This document shows positions 1-6,343 of a DNA stretch of 8,936 nt, in pieces. Location of the stretch: NCBI GenBank assembly GCA_012514785.1, contig JAAYZP010000232.1:1-8936 (forward strand), read 5' to 3'. A model generated the notes under the pieces. It had not been told where the DNA came from and did no database searches. It saw only the letters and a list, made by a program, of their open reading frames with translations. This stretch comes from Propionibacterium sp. (lineage in GTDB: Bacteria; Actinomycetota; Actinomycetes; Propionibacteriales; Propionibacteriaceae). A program made the position numbers and the translations under genes. Each line of letters starts with the position of its first letter. Within the stretch, counting starts at the first letter, position 1.

Positions 1-874
1 AGGCGCGCAGCGATCCCCGCACCAGGCCCGCGCGGTGCTCCTGCGACTCCCCCGCCAGCAGCCACGTCCCCTGCTCGCGGGCGAGCCCCGCCAGGAGCGC
101 AGCCTTGCCGCCGGGGCCGGCGCACAGATCCAGCCATGGGCCGTCCTGTGCCTCGGCGCGCGTGAGCGCCAGGGCGACGAGCTGGGAGCCCTCGTCCTGC
201 ACCCCCGCCCGGCCTTCGCGCACGGCGTCGACCATGCCCGGCACGCCCTCGCGCACCGCCCCGAACGGTGAGTACTTCGTGGGCTCCCCGTCCAACTCGT
301 CGACGGTGGCGAGCCCCGGGCGCACGACCAGCGTCGGCTTCGGCGGCTCGTTGTTGGCCGCCAGCGCCGCAGGCAGCTCGTCGGCAGGCAGCACGTCGGC
401 GAACGCCTCCGCGATCCACGCCGGGTGATGGCCCCGGACCGCGGCGGCCTCGACGTCGCCCTTCCCTGCGGCGGCGTCGTCGAGCCACTCGTCGAGCGAG
501 CGGCGCGCGACCTTGCGCAGGATGGCGTTGACCAGCCCGCCCACGCGCTGCCCGATCCGCCGCTTCGCCAGCTCGACCGTGGCGCCCACGGCCGCGTGCG
601 GCGGGATGCGCATGCTGAGGATCTGGTGCGCGCCCAGCCGGAGCACGTCAACGACCGCGGGCTGCAGCGTCGAGAGCTTCCTGCCGGCGGCGGCCTCGAT
701 CACGATGTCGTAGCTGCCCATCAGCCGGCAGGTGCCGGAGACCAACTCGGTGACGAACGCGGCGTCGCGCGTGCTGAGGCCCGCCGTCGCCAGCTTCTTC
801 GCCAGCGCCAGGTTTGCGTACGCGTCCTGACCTGTGACCTCGCGCAGCACCTCGAAGGCGACGACCCTGCTCAC
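1..874 (-). CDS. rsmB: 16S rRNA (cytosine-5) methyltransferase RsmB, 3' part beyond the window
   Basis: RsmB (Sun/Fmu) methylates cytosine 967 (E. coli numbering) of 16S rRNA using SAM. The visible 291 residues hold the N-terminal NusB-like RNA-binding domain (about residues 5-125, including the stretch RDAAFVTELVSGTCR) and the start of the Rossmann methyltransferase domain. That domain shows the motif VQDEGSQLVA at about 225-234 and SAM-binding motif I, LDLCAGPGGKAALLA, at 248-262. The two catalytic cysteines (motifs IV and VI) lie beyond the left edge and cannot be checked. The GTG start at 872-874 overlaps the fmt stop as GTGA, suggesting translational coupling. I read the frame by hand from 874 to the edge and found no stop. 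The fmt-rsmB pairing is widespread in bacteria and supports the call. The identification is firm; the exact start is fairly firm. Confidence 0.93.
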   Translation of the reverse strand, partial: MSRVVAFEVLREVTGQDAYANLALAKKLATAGLSTRDAAFVTELVSGTCRLMGSYDIVIEAAAGRKLSTLQPAVVDVLRLGAHQILSMRIPPHAAVGATVELAKRRIGQRVGGLVNAILRKVARRSLDEWLDDAAAGKGDVEAAAVRGHHPAWIAEAFADVLPADELPAALAANNEPPKPTLVVRPGLATVDELDGEPTKYSPFGAVREGVPGMVDAVREGRAGVQDEGSQLVALALTRAEAQDGPWLDLCAGPGGKAALLAGLAREQGTWLLAGESQEHRAGLVRGSLRA

Positions 875-1779
875 CGCAGCACCCCCGCGACCCCGCCGCG
901 GGCCCAGTCGATCGCGGCCATCCGCCGCTTGCCCGGCGCCTGCACCTCGAGCAGCTCGATGGTGCCGGAACCTGCGCCGACGAACACCTCCCGTTTGGTC
1001 GCCTCAAGCGCGCCCGGCGCGAGGCCGCGGTCGTCGGCGACGCGGGCCCGGTACAGCTTCAACCGCTGCCCGTCGACCTCGCACCAGGCGCCGGGGTCCG
1101 GAGAGCAGCCCATGATGTGGTTGCGCACCTCGCCCGCCGGCCGATCGAAATCCACCCGCGCGTCCTCGGTCGTCAATTTCGCCGCGACGGTGACCCCCTC
1201 CTCGCCCTGCTCCACCGGCAACGTGCCCGCGGCGACCGCGTCCATCACCCCCACCAGCTGCGCGGCGCCCGAGATGGCCAGTCGGCCGAGGAGTTCGCCG
1301 GCCGTCTCGTCCGGCATCGGCACCTCCTCGATGTCGTAGACCGGGCCCGCGTCGAGCTCGCGGACGATGCGGAAGCATGTGGTGCCGGTCACGTCGTCGC
1401 CGGCCATGATGGCCCGCTGCACCGGCGCCGCGCCGCGCCACCTCGGCAGCAGTGAGAAGTGCAGGTTGACCCAGCCGTGGGTCGGGATGTCCAGCGCCGA
1501 CTGCGGCAGCAGCGCCCCGTAGGCGACGACGGGGCACGCCGCCGGCGCCAGCTCACGCAGCCGCTCCTGGAAATCCGGATCGCGCGGATGCTCCGGCTTC
1601 AGCACCTCGATGCCGAGCTCCTCGGCACGCATCGCCACCGGCGACGGCGTGAGCTTGCGCCCGCGCCCCACCGGCGCGTCGGGGCGGGTGACGACGGCCA
1701 CCACCTCGTGCTCGGACGCGACGAGCGCGTCGAGGGACGGCAGCGCCACCGTCGGGGTGCCTGCGAACACGAGCCTCAT
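871..1779 (-). CDS. fmt: methionyl-tRNA formyltransferase
   Basis: Fmt transfers a formyl group from 10-formyl-tetrahydrofolate to the amino group of Met-tRNA(fMet), making the initiator tRNA for translation; it is cytosolic. The 302 residues match the usual family length of about 310. The protein opens with the family signature MRLVFAGTP. The catalytic triad of formyltransferases is present: Asn105 and His107 in VNLHFSLLPRWRGAAPVQ, and Asp143 in ELDAGP. The C-terminal tRNA-binding domain occupies about residues 205-302. The ATG start overlaps the priA stop by four bases (ATGA) and has a good ribosome binding site, GGAGG, seven bases upstream, so the start is well supported. The 3' end overlaps the rsmB GTG start. 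The peptide deformylase gene def, often next to fmt, is not in the window. Confidence 0.97.
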   Translation of the reverse strand: MRLVFAGTPTVALPSLDALVASEHEVVAVVTRPDAPVGRGRKLTPSPVAMRAEELGIEVLKPEHPRDPDFQERLRELAPAACPVVAYGALLPQSALDIPTHGWVNLHFSLLPRWRGAAPVQRAIMAGDDVTGTTCFRIVRELDAGPVYDIEEVPMPDETAGELLGRLAISGAAQLVGVMDAVAAGTLPVEQGEEGVTVAAKLTTEDARVDFDRPAGEVRNHIMGCSPDPGAWCEVDGQRLKLYRARVADDRGLAPGALEATKREVFVGAGSGTIELLEVQAPGKRRMAAIDWARGGVAGVLR

Positions 1780-3725
1780 AACGTAACCTCCGGGTCGATC
1801 TGGTAGTTGAGCACGCCGCCCTGCTTCTTGGCCGAGCGGATCGCCGCGGCCGACTTCACCTGCGCGACGAAGTCGCGCCCCCGGGCCAGGTCGGTGCGCA
1901 GCAGCGCCGCCCAGCGCTCCGCCCCGATCTCCGTGGGGCCGAGCAGTTCGGCGTCGAAGGACACATTACGCAGGAACGCCTGCAGCGGCTCGGCCTCCCC
2001 GGTCACGCGCGCCGTCCGCACCGTCGGTGGGAGCCGCGCGGCCGTGCGGTCGGCCAGCTCACGCTCCGCGAGCCCGACGGCGTCCGTCCGGGCCAGCGCC
2101 TGGACCGCCGGGTGCAGTTCGGCGCCGACGATGAGCGCCGAGCCACCCTCCGTCGGGGGTCGCACCAGCGCGAGCGCGTGCATCCACCGCCGCATCGCCT
2201 CCTCGGGTGCTGCGACGTCGGCGCGGCTCAGCGTCACGTCAGCGTCCAGGATCAGCAGACCCGCATAGCCGCCGTCCACGCGCGGCTCGGCCCCCGGTGT
2301 GGCGACGACGATGCCCGGCTCGTTCGGCGCCTCGTCGCGGATACGCTCGCCTGAGCTGTTGATCGCCAGCACCCCGGGGAAGGCGCGCGCGAGCTCCTCG
2401 GCCGTGCGATCCGCGCCGGGCAACGGCATACGCAGCTTCGTGCCGTGGCACTCCCTGCACTCCCAGCGCACGGGACGATGCCCGCACATCGCGCACTCGG
2501 GCTGGTCCCGTCGGCGGGCGCGCATCATCGATTCGCACCGGGGGCAGCGCGCCAGGTTGCGGCACCGCTCACAGGCCAGCGCCGCCGCGAAGCCGCCCAT
2601 GGGGACCTGCACGAGCACGGGGCCCTGCGGGAGCTGCGCCCGCAGGAACGCGAACGCCCTCGACGGGATCCGCAGCCGCGCCGCGGTGGGGTCGCGTTCC
2701 CGATCCTGCTCGCTGATGGTGCGCACGGGGGCGCTCTGCCTCCGCAGCTCGGAGGGCGTGTGGCGGATCTCGTGCATCCAGTCGCGGGCGATGAGCGCGT
2801 GCGAGTCGACCGAGCGGGAGTGGCTCGCGAACAGCAGCCCCGCACCCTCCAGCGACGCCCGGAGGATGGCCACGGTGCGGGCGTGGAAGTAGGGCGCTCG
2901 CTGCTCGACGTGGTGGTCGGAGCCCTCGTCGAGGACCGCGATCAGCCCCGCGTCCCTGACCGGCGCGAAGACGGCGCTGCGCGTGCCGACGACGACGCGC
3001 GCCAGCCCCCTCGTGAGCGCCAGGTAGTTGCGGTAGCGGGGCGAGCGCCCGTGCTCGGCGGCCAACGTCGCCACCGACTGCGCGCCGAACGCCGCATGGA
3101 ACCGTGGCAGCACGCGGTCGAGGTCGCGGATGGTGGGCACGACCACGACGACGCCGCGGCCGGAACGCAGCGTGGCGGCGGCCGCCTCGATGATGCCCTC
3201 GACGACGTCGAACTCCCCCGCCACCGGCACGGCCTGCCAGGCGGCGCGCGGCGATCGTCCCAGCGCCAGGGCCTCGACGTAGCCGGCCCCCGTCGGGTAC
3301 GACGCCAGCACGCCCTTCGACTCCGGCTGGGCGGGATCGGGCCACTCGCGCTGGTTGGCCTTCTCGGTCGTGGAGTGCCGCGGGGGGATGGCGAGCCGCG
3401 CCACGCTCCACCAGTTGCCGGCGTAGTGGTCTGCCACCGCGCGCACGAGGCGGTCGGTGGACGGGGTGAGCACCGGCTCGGGCGAGACCACCTTGTGCAG
3501 GCGGTCGAGCTCCCCGTCGAAGGCGCTCGACTCCGCGATCTCGCACACCCAGCCGTCGCGCAGCAGCCCGGCGAACCGGACCTTCACCCGGCAACCCACC
3601 ACGCACGTCTCGGCGAGCGAGTCGGGGATGGCGTAGTCGAAGAGCCGGTCGAGGTGCGGCAGGGAGTTGTCGACGGCGACCCGCGCCACCTTGCGTCCAG
3701 GCCACCCGACCAGCGCGGCGGGCAT
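1776..3725 (-). CDS. priA: primosomal protein N' PriA, helicase-motif-deficient actinobacterial form
   Basis: PriA recognises stalled or collapsed replication forks and starts replisome reloading. In this 649-residue protein the N-terminal DNA-binding domain is recognisable (about residues 11-115, with HLDRLFDYAIP and VGCRVKVRFAG). The eight zinc-binding cysteines are all present at 385, 388, 394, 397, 411, 414, 423 and 426. The helicase core is degenerate. The Walker A region aligns to VPVAGEFDVV (about 166-175) and has no Gly-Lys-Thr. The DEEH box reads DEGS (266-269) within VLDEGSDHH. This loss is known for actinobacterial PriA proteins, so it is a family trait and not local damage; the protein probably recruits partners without unwinding DNA. 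The ATG lies two bases after the metK stop and has only a weak ribosome binding site, so translation may be coupled to metK. The stop overlaps the fmt start. Confidence 0.92.
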   Translation of the reverse strand: MPAALVGWPGRKVARVAVDNSLPHLDRLFDYAIPDSLAETCVVGCRVKVRFAGLLRDGWVCEIAESSAFDGELDRLHKVVSPEPVLTPSTDRLVRAVADHYAGNWWSVARLAIPPRHSTTEKANQREWPDPAQPESKGVLASYPTGAGYVEALALGRSPRAAWQAVPVAGEFDVVEGIIEAAAATLRSGRGVVVVVPTIRDLDRVLPRFHAAFGAQSVATLAAEHGRSPRYRNYLALTRGLARVVVGTRSAVFAPVRDAGLIAVLDEGSDHHVEQRAPYFHARTVAILRASLEGAGLLFASHSRSVDSHALIARDWMHEIRHTPSELRRQSAPVRTISEQDRERDPTAARLRIPSRAFAFLRAQLPQGPVLVQVPMGGFAAALACERCRNLARCPRCESMMRARRRDQPECAMCGHRPVRWECRECHGTKLRMPLPGADRTAEELARAFPGVLAINSSGERIRDEAPNEPGIVVATPGAEPRVDGGYAGLLILDADVTLSRADVAAPEEAMRRWMHALALVRPPTEGGSALIVGAELHPAVQALARTDAVGLAERELADRTAARLPPTVRTARVTGEAEPLQAFLRNVSFDAELLGPTEIGAERWAALLRTDLARGRDFVAQVKSAAAIRSAKKQGGVLNYQIDPEVTL

Positions 3726-3727
3726 GG

Positions 3728-4918
3728 CTAGCCCCGCACCGCCCGCGCGAGCGCGTCGGCGCGGTCGGTGCGCTCCCAGGTGGCGGTGTCCTCGTCGCGG
3801 CCGAAGTGGCCGTAGACGCTGAAGTTGCTGTAGATGGGGCGCAGGAGGTCGAGGTCGTCGATGATGGCCGCGGGCCGCAGGTCGAAGACCTCCAGCACGG
3901 CCTCCTGGATCTGCTCCTCCGGCACCGCGTTCGTACCGAACGTGTCGATGTAGAAGCCCACGGGCTCCGCCTTGCCGATGGCGTACGCCAGCTGCGCCTC
4001 GACCCGCTCGGCGAGCCCCGCCGCGACGACGTTCTTCGCCACCCAGCGCAGCGCGTAGGCTGCGGAGCGGTCCACCTTCGACGGGTCCTTGCCCGAGAAG
4101 GCCCCACCGCCGTGGCGGGCCATACCGCCGTACGTGTCGACGATGAGCTTGCGGCCCGTGAGGCCCGCGTCGCCCATGGGGCCGCCGATGACGAAGTTGC
4201 CCGTGGGGTTGATGAAGGTCCGAGGCGTCTCCGAGCCGAAGCCGTAGCGCTCCATCACCGGGTCGATGACGAGCTTCTGGAGGTCGGGTCGGATCCGGTC
4301 GTCGAGGTCGACGCCGGGGTCGTGCTGGGTGGAGACGACGATCGTGTCGATGCCGGTGGGCCGGCCCTGCTCGTCGTAGCGGACGGTGACCTGCGTCTTG
4401 CCGTCGGGGCGGAGGTAGCCGATCTCGCCGGACTTGCGTGCCTCCGCGAGACGCTCGGCGAGCCGGTGCGAGATGTCGATGGGCAGCGGCATCAGGCTGG
4501 GCGTCTCGTCGCAGGCGAAGCCGAACATGAGGCCCTGGTCGCCGGCGCCCTGGCGGGCGAACCGGTCCGTGTCGCCCTGGCGGCTCTCGAAGGCGTGGTC
4601 CACGCCCTGCGCGATGTCCGGGGACTGGTTGCCGATGGCCACGGAGACGCCGCAGGAGGCGCCGTCGAAGCCGACCTTGGAGGATCGATACCCGATCTCC
4701 GTGATGCGGTCGCGGGCGATCTGGCCGATGTTGGCGTAGGCGTCGGTGGTGACTTCGCCGGCCACGACGACCAGGCCGGTGGTGATGAGGGTCTCCACCG
4801 CGACGCGTGAGGAGGGGTCCTGCTCGAGGATGGCGTCGAGGACGGCGTCGGAGATGGAATCCGCGATCTTGTCCGGGTGCCCCTCGGTGACTGATTCAGA
4901 CGTGAACAGTCGGCTCAT
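3728..4918 (-). CDS. metK: S-adenosylmethionine synthetase
   Basis: MetK makes SAM from methionine and ATP, releasing phosphate and pyrophosphate; it is a cytosolic tetramer in characterised bacteria. The 396 residues are of typical length. Recognisable elements are FTSESVTEGHPDKIAD (5-20, with the active-site His14, Asp16 and Lys17), signature 1 GAGDQGLMFGFA (124-135), and the glycine-rich signature 2 GGGAFSGKDPSKVDRSAAY (270-288). All look intact. The ATG is fixed by the family N-terminus and by an AAGGAG site seven bases upstream. The gene ends with TAG, and priA begins two bases later. Upstream lies a 108-base gap after rpoZ with three hairpins and a possible promoter, so metK may start its own transcript (metK-priA-fmt-rsmB). 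In many actinobacteria coaBC lies between rpoZ and metK; it is missing here. Confidence 0.98.
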   Translation of the reverse strand: MSRLFTSESVTEGHPDKIADSISDAVLDAILEQDPSSRVAVETLITTGLVVVAGEVTTDAYANIGQIARDRITEIGYRSSKVGFDGASCGVSVAIGNQSPDIAQGVDHAFESRQGDTDRFARQGAGDQGLMFGFACDETPSLMPLPIDISHRLAERLAEARKSGEIGYLRPDGKTQVTVRYDEQGRPTGIDTIVVSTQHDPGVDLDDRIRPDLQKLVIDPVMERYGFGSETPRTFINPTGNFVIGGPMGDAGLTGRKLIVDTYGGMARHGGGAFSGKDPSKVDRSAAYALRWVAKNVVAAGLAERVEAQLAYAIGKAEPVGFYIDTFGTNAVPEEQIQEAVLEVFDLRPAAIIDDLDLLRPIYSNFSVYGHFGRDEDTATWERTDRADALARAVRG

Positions 4919-4925
4919 GGTTGAG

Positions 4926-4931
4926 CTCCTT
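4926..4931 (-). promoter_or_regulatory. ribosome binding site of metK
   Basis: On the minus strand the sequence AAGGAG lies seven bases before the metK ATG. It is one of the strongest Shine-Dalgarno sites in the window, and it lies just 3' of a small hairpin (4934-4948), which could influence access to it. Confidence 0.8.
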
Positions 4932-4933
4932 CT

Positions 4934-4948
4934 GCGGCCACAAGCCGC
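4934..4948 (-). other. small hairpin next to the metK ribosome binding site
   Basis: On the minus strand GCGGC-TTGTG-GCCGC forms a perfect 5-base-pair stem with a 5-base loop, ending two bases before the AAGGAG site of metK. Its loop region GGCTTGTGGCC nearly repeats that of the hairpin at 4966-4982 (GGCTTGTTGCC). A regulatory role is possible but is only inferred from position. Confidence 0.4.
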
Positions 4949-4956
4949 TCGTTACT

Positions 4957-4984
4957 TTTTTAGACGGTGGCAACAAGCCACCAA
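4957..4984 (-). promoter_or_regulatory. possible sigma-A-type promoter of metK
   Basis: On the minus strand TTGGTG (4979-4984) and TAAAAA (4957-4962) are separated by 16 bases. They match the consensus at 3 of 6 and 4 of 6 positions. The AT tract stands out in GC-rich surroundings, and transcription would begin about 30 bases before the metK ATG. The match is weak and the -35 box overlaps a hairpin, so this is only a candidate. Confidence 0.25.
4966..4982 (-). other. perfect hairpin in the rpoZ-metK gap
   Basis: On the minus strand GGTGGC-TTGTT-GCCACC gives a 6-base-pair stem with a 5-base loop. It is followed by GTC and then TAAAAAA, not by a T run, so it is not a classical terminator in the direction of the genes. 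On the plus strand the T run precedes the stem, which also excludes a terminator there. It may be an operator-like inverted repeat or part of the mRNA leader. Confidence 0.45.
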
Positions 4985-5000
4985 ACCCGGCGGTGCCGGG
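4983..5000 (-). terminator. possible weak terminator after rpoZ
   Basis: On the minus strand CCCGGC-ACC-GCCGGG is a perfect GC-only 6-base-pair stem with a 3-base loop, followed by TTTGG. It begins 26 bases after the rpoZ stop. The T tail is only three bases, so termination would be partial at best. It would fit separating the pyr-gmk-rpoZ transcript from metK. Confidence 0.4.
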
Positions 5001-5026
5001 AGGCGTAAGGGAGTCTGGACCGGGCC

Positions 5027-5365
5027 TCAGGAGGCGGGGTCGGTGTCGGTCTCTTCGAAGGGGTTGACGAAGCTGAACGCGGCCTCTTCCGCGGGGCGGG
5101 CTGCTGCCTCTGCCTCGGGGTCGATGTCGGTGTACTGCAGCATCCCTTCCTTGATCTCCCGCAGGGCGATGCTGAGCGGCTTCTCCTCCGCCGTCGCGGA
5201 CACCATGGGGCCGACGTTCTCCAGCAGGCCTTCGCCGAGCTGGGAGTAGTAGGCGTTGATCTGGCGGGCGCGCTTCGCCGCGAAGAGGACGAGCCGGTAC
5301 TTGGAGTCGATGTTCTCCAGCAACTCGTCGACGGGCGGGTTGGTGATGCCTTCAATGCTGTTCAA
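5027..5365 (-). CDS. rpoZ: RNA polymerase omega subunit
   Basis: Omega binds the beta' subunit and helps assemble and stabilise RNA polymerase. The 112-residue protein shows the actinobacterial family landmarks: EGITNPPVDELLE (5-17), SKYRLVLFAAKRARQINAYY (21-40), and EKPLSIALREI (61-71). It ends in an acidic, alanine-rich tail (about 80-112) of low conservation. I chose the TTG start at 5363-5365 because a strong AGGAG lies seven bases upstream. An alternative in-frame GTG at 5387-5389 would add eight residues and overlap the gmk stop by four bases, like other junctions here, but it has no good ribosome binding site. The gene follows gmk as in other actinobacteria. What follows is metK, not coaBC. 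Confidence 0.95.
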   Translation of the reverse strand: MNSIEGITNPPVDELLENIDSKYRLVLFAAKRARQINAYYSQLGEGLLENVGPMVSATAEEKPLSIALREIKEGMLQYTDIDPEAEAAARPAEEAAFSFVNPFEETDTDPAS

Positions 5366-5372
5366 GGGGTGA

Positions 5373-5377
5373 CTCCT
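5373..5377 (-). promoter_or_regulatory. ribosome binding site that decides the rpoZ TTG start
   Basis: On the minus strand AGGAG lies seven bases before TTG at 5363-5365. It would lie inside the gene if the upstream GTG at 5387-5389 were the start, so it favours TTG. Confidence 0.75.
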
Positions 5378-5379
5378 AG

Positions 5380-5391
5380 TTGTGATCACAA
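5380..5391. repeat. 12-base perfect palindrome over the gmk stop codon
   Basis: TTGTGATCACAA reads the same on both strands and spans the TGA stop of gmk, just before the rpoZ ribosome binding site. It contains the half-sites TGTGA and TCACA with no spacer, unlike CRP-family sites, which need six bases between them. It may be a chance match or a small operator. Confidence 0.4.
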
Positions 5392-5940
5392 TCCCAGCAA
5401 GCCTACCAAAGCTTCGACGGTCTCCTCGACACGGCGATTGATGATGACGTGATCGGCCTCGTCGACCGACGCGAGCTCCTGTTTCGCGGTCTGCAGGCGG
5501 CGCGCGCGCCCCGCCTCGTCCTCGGTGCCGCGGCCCACGAGCCGGCTCACCAGTTCTTCCCACGACGGCGGCATGAGGAACACCAGCTCGGCCTAGGGCA
5601 TGCGCTGCTTGACCTGGCGCGCGCCCTGGAGGTCGATCTCGAGGATCACCGGGCGGCCGTGGCTGATGGCCTCCTCCACCGGCGCCCGCGGCGTGCCGTA
5701 GCGGTGCTGGCCGTGGACGACCGCCCACTCGAGCAACTCGCCGTGTTCGGCCATGTGGTCGAACTCGGGCCCCGAGATGAAGTGGTAGCTCTCCCCGTCC
5801 ACCTCACCGGGCCGGGGTTCGCGGGTGGTGCAGGAGACCGAGTGGAACGGTGCGTCGTACAACTGACGGAGCCGAGCGCAGACGGTACCTTTACCGACTG
5901 CGCTCGGCCCCGAGATGATCCAGAGTTTGGCGGAGTTCAC
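5386..5940 (-). pseudogene. gmk: guanylate kinase interrupted by an in-frame TAG
   Basis: Gmk phosphorylates GMP to GDP with ATP and is normally essential. From the GTG at 5938-5940 the frame gives NSAKLWIISGPSAVGKGTV with the P-loop at 11-19. The GMP-binding stretch SVSCTTREPRPGEVDG follows at 34-49, with IDLQGARQVKQRMP at 102-115. Codon 116 (5593-5595) is TAG. The same frame then continues for 68 well-conserved codons: AELVFLMPPSWEELVSRL, the lid RGTEDEAGRARR, and the C-terminal NRRVEETVEAL, ending at TGA (5386-5388). Relatives have MPEA at this point, so a GAG to TAG change of one base explains it. Without the stop the protein would be 184 residues, near normal. The 115-residue product would lack the lid and should be inactive. 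The GTG start has only a poor ribosome binding site; it lies 20 bases after mihF. A sequencing error is a serious alternative. Confidence 0.85.
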
Positions 5941-5960
5941 CCGCGTTAGCTTATCCAGCC

Positions 5961-6272
5961 TCAGCCGAAGAAGTCCTGCAGGCGCTGGATCTGATGCCTG
6001 CCGAGCCCGCGGATGCGCCGATTGGCCGAGATCTGAGCCGACTCCAGGATCTCCCCGGCGCGAGTGACGCCGACACGCGGCACCGCACGGAGCAGGTCGA
6101 CGACCTTGATGCGCGAGAGCGTGTCGTCGCCCTGCGCCTTCCTCAAGGCCTCCATGAACGTGAGCTCCTGGCTCTTCACCTGGTCTTTCAGCTCGGCACG
6201 CACACGTCGTGCTTCTGTTGCTGAAGCGCGAGCGGCTGCTAGCTGCTCGGCACTTAGCTTGGGGATCGCCAT
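5961..6272 (-). CDS. mihF: actinobacterial integration host factor (MihF/sIHF)
   Basis: This small basic protein belongs to the actinobacterial IHF family, which bends and compacts DNA and is unrelated in fold to E. coli IHF. The 103-residue length matches the roughly 105-residue mycobacterial and Streptomyces proteins. It opens with MAIPKLSAEQLAAA. A charged helix follows (about 16-35, EARRVRAELKDQVK), then the DNA-binding helix-turn-helix region VVDLLRAVPRVGVTRAGEIL (57-76) and the hallmark RRIRGLG (85-91). The ATG is preceded by GGAG with five bases between. The position between pyrF and gmk matches the conserved actinobacterial order. A 90-base AT-richer gap upstream holds a terminator-like hairpin and perhaps a promoter, so this gene may begin a new transcript. 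Confidence 0.95.
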   Translation of the reverse strand: MAIPKLSAEQLAAARASATEARRVRAELKDQVKSQELTFMEALRKAQGDDTLSRIKVVDLLRAVPRVGVTRAGEILESAQISANRRIRGLGRHQIQRLQDFFG

Positions 6273-6277
6273 AGATG

Positions 6278-6281
6278 CTCC
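6278..6281 (-). promoter_or_regulatory. ribosome binding site of mihF
   Basis: GGAG on the minus strand lies five bases before the mihF ATG at 6270-6272 and supports that start over any upstream extension. Confidence 0.6.
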
Positions 6282-6307
6282 AATCCGCCTTCAGCGATAG
6301 GTAATCC

Positions 6308-6329
6308 AAAAGCAGAAAACTGTTTCTGC
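6308..6329 (-). terminator. terminator-like hairpin between pyrF and mihF
   Basis: On the minus strand GCAGAAA-CAGT-TTTCTGC is a perfect 7-base-pair stem with a 4-base loop, followed by TTTTGG. It lies about 33 bases after the pyrF stop and could end or attenuate the pyr transcript. The stem is only moderately stable (three A-T pairs close the loop) and the T run is short. It could equally be a protein-binding inverted repeat upstream of mihF. Confidence 0.5.
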
Positions 6330-6337
6330 CATGTGAA

Positions 6338-6343
6338 ATCCTA
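6338..6343 (-). promoter_or_regulatory. possible -10 box for mihF
   Basis: TAGGAT on the minus strand fits the TAnnnT pattern of actinobacterial -10 boxes and lies in the AT-rich gap 5' of mihF. I find no convincing -35 box 16 to 18 bases upstream. A transcript from here would read through the hairpin at 6308-6329, which argues for some caution about both calls. Confidence 0.2.

Noticed and set aside
425..1339. Long plus-strand open frame of 304 codons opposite fmt and rsmB
   Set aside because: It is the kind of antisense open frame expected in GC-rich DNA; its product is low-complexity, rich in Arg, Ala and Pro, while the minus strand carries recognisable Fmt and RsmB.
2445..3731. Plus-strand open frame of 428 codons opposite priA
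   Set aside because: It has no recognisable domain and shows Arg/His/Gly-rich shadow composition; PriA on the other strand explains the region.
3806..4810. Plus-strand open frame of 334 codons opposite metK
   Set aside because: Shadow of metK codon bias, with repetitive Val/Asp/Gly/Ala composition and no motif.
4956..4982. Plus-strand intrinsic terminator from the T run and hairpin
   Set aside because: On the plus strand the T run comes before the stem, so the order is wrong, and there are no plus-strand genes to terminate.
4919..5026. SAM-II or related SAM riboswitch before metK
   Set aside because: There is a short A tract after a hairpin, but the hairpin loop is only five bases and I cannot form the pseudoknot that defines SAM-II; no SAM-I or SAM-IV core is seen.
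5380..5391. CRP/GlxR-type operator
   Set aside because: The half-sites TGTGA and TCACA abut directly, whereas CRP-family sites have a six-base spacer.
5593..5595. TAG read as a sense codon throughout this genome
   Set aside because: metK and pyrF end with TAG exactly where the protein families end, and priA begins two bases after the metK TAG.
5593..6309. Longer gmk reading with an extra 123 upstream codons reaching through mihF
   Set aside because: The extension overlaps mihF in another frame and does not resemble a guanylate kinase; family alignment begins just after the GTG at 5938-5940.
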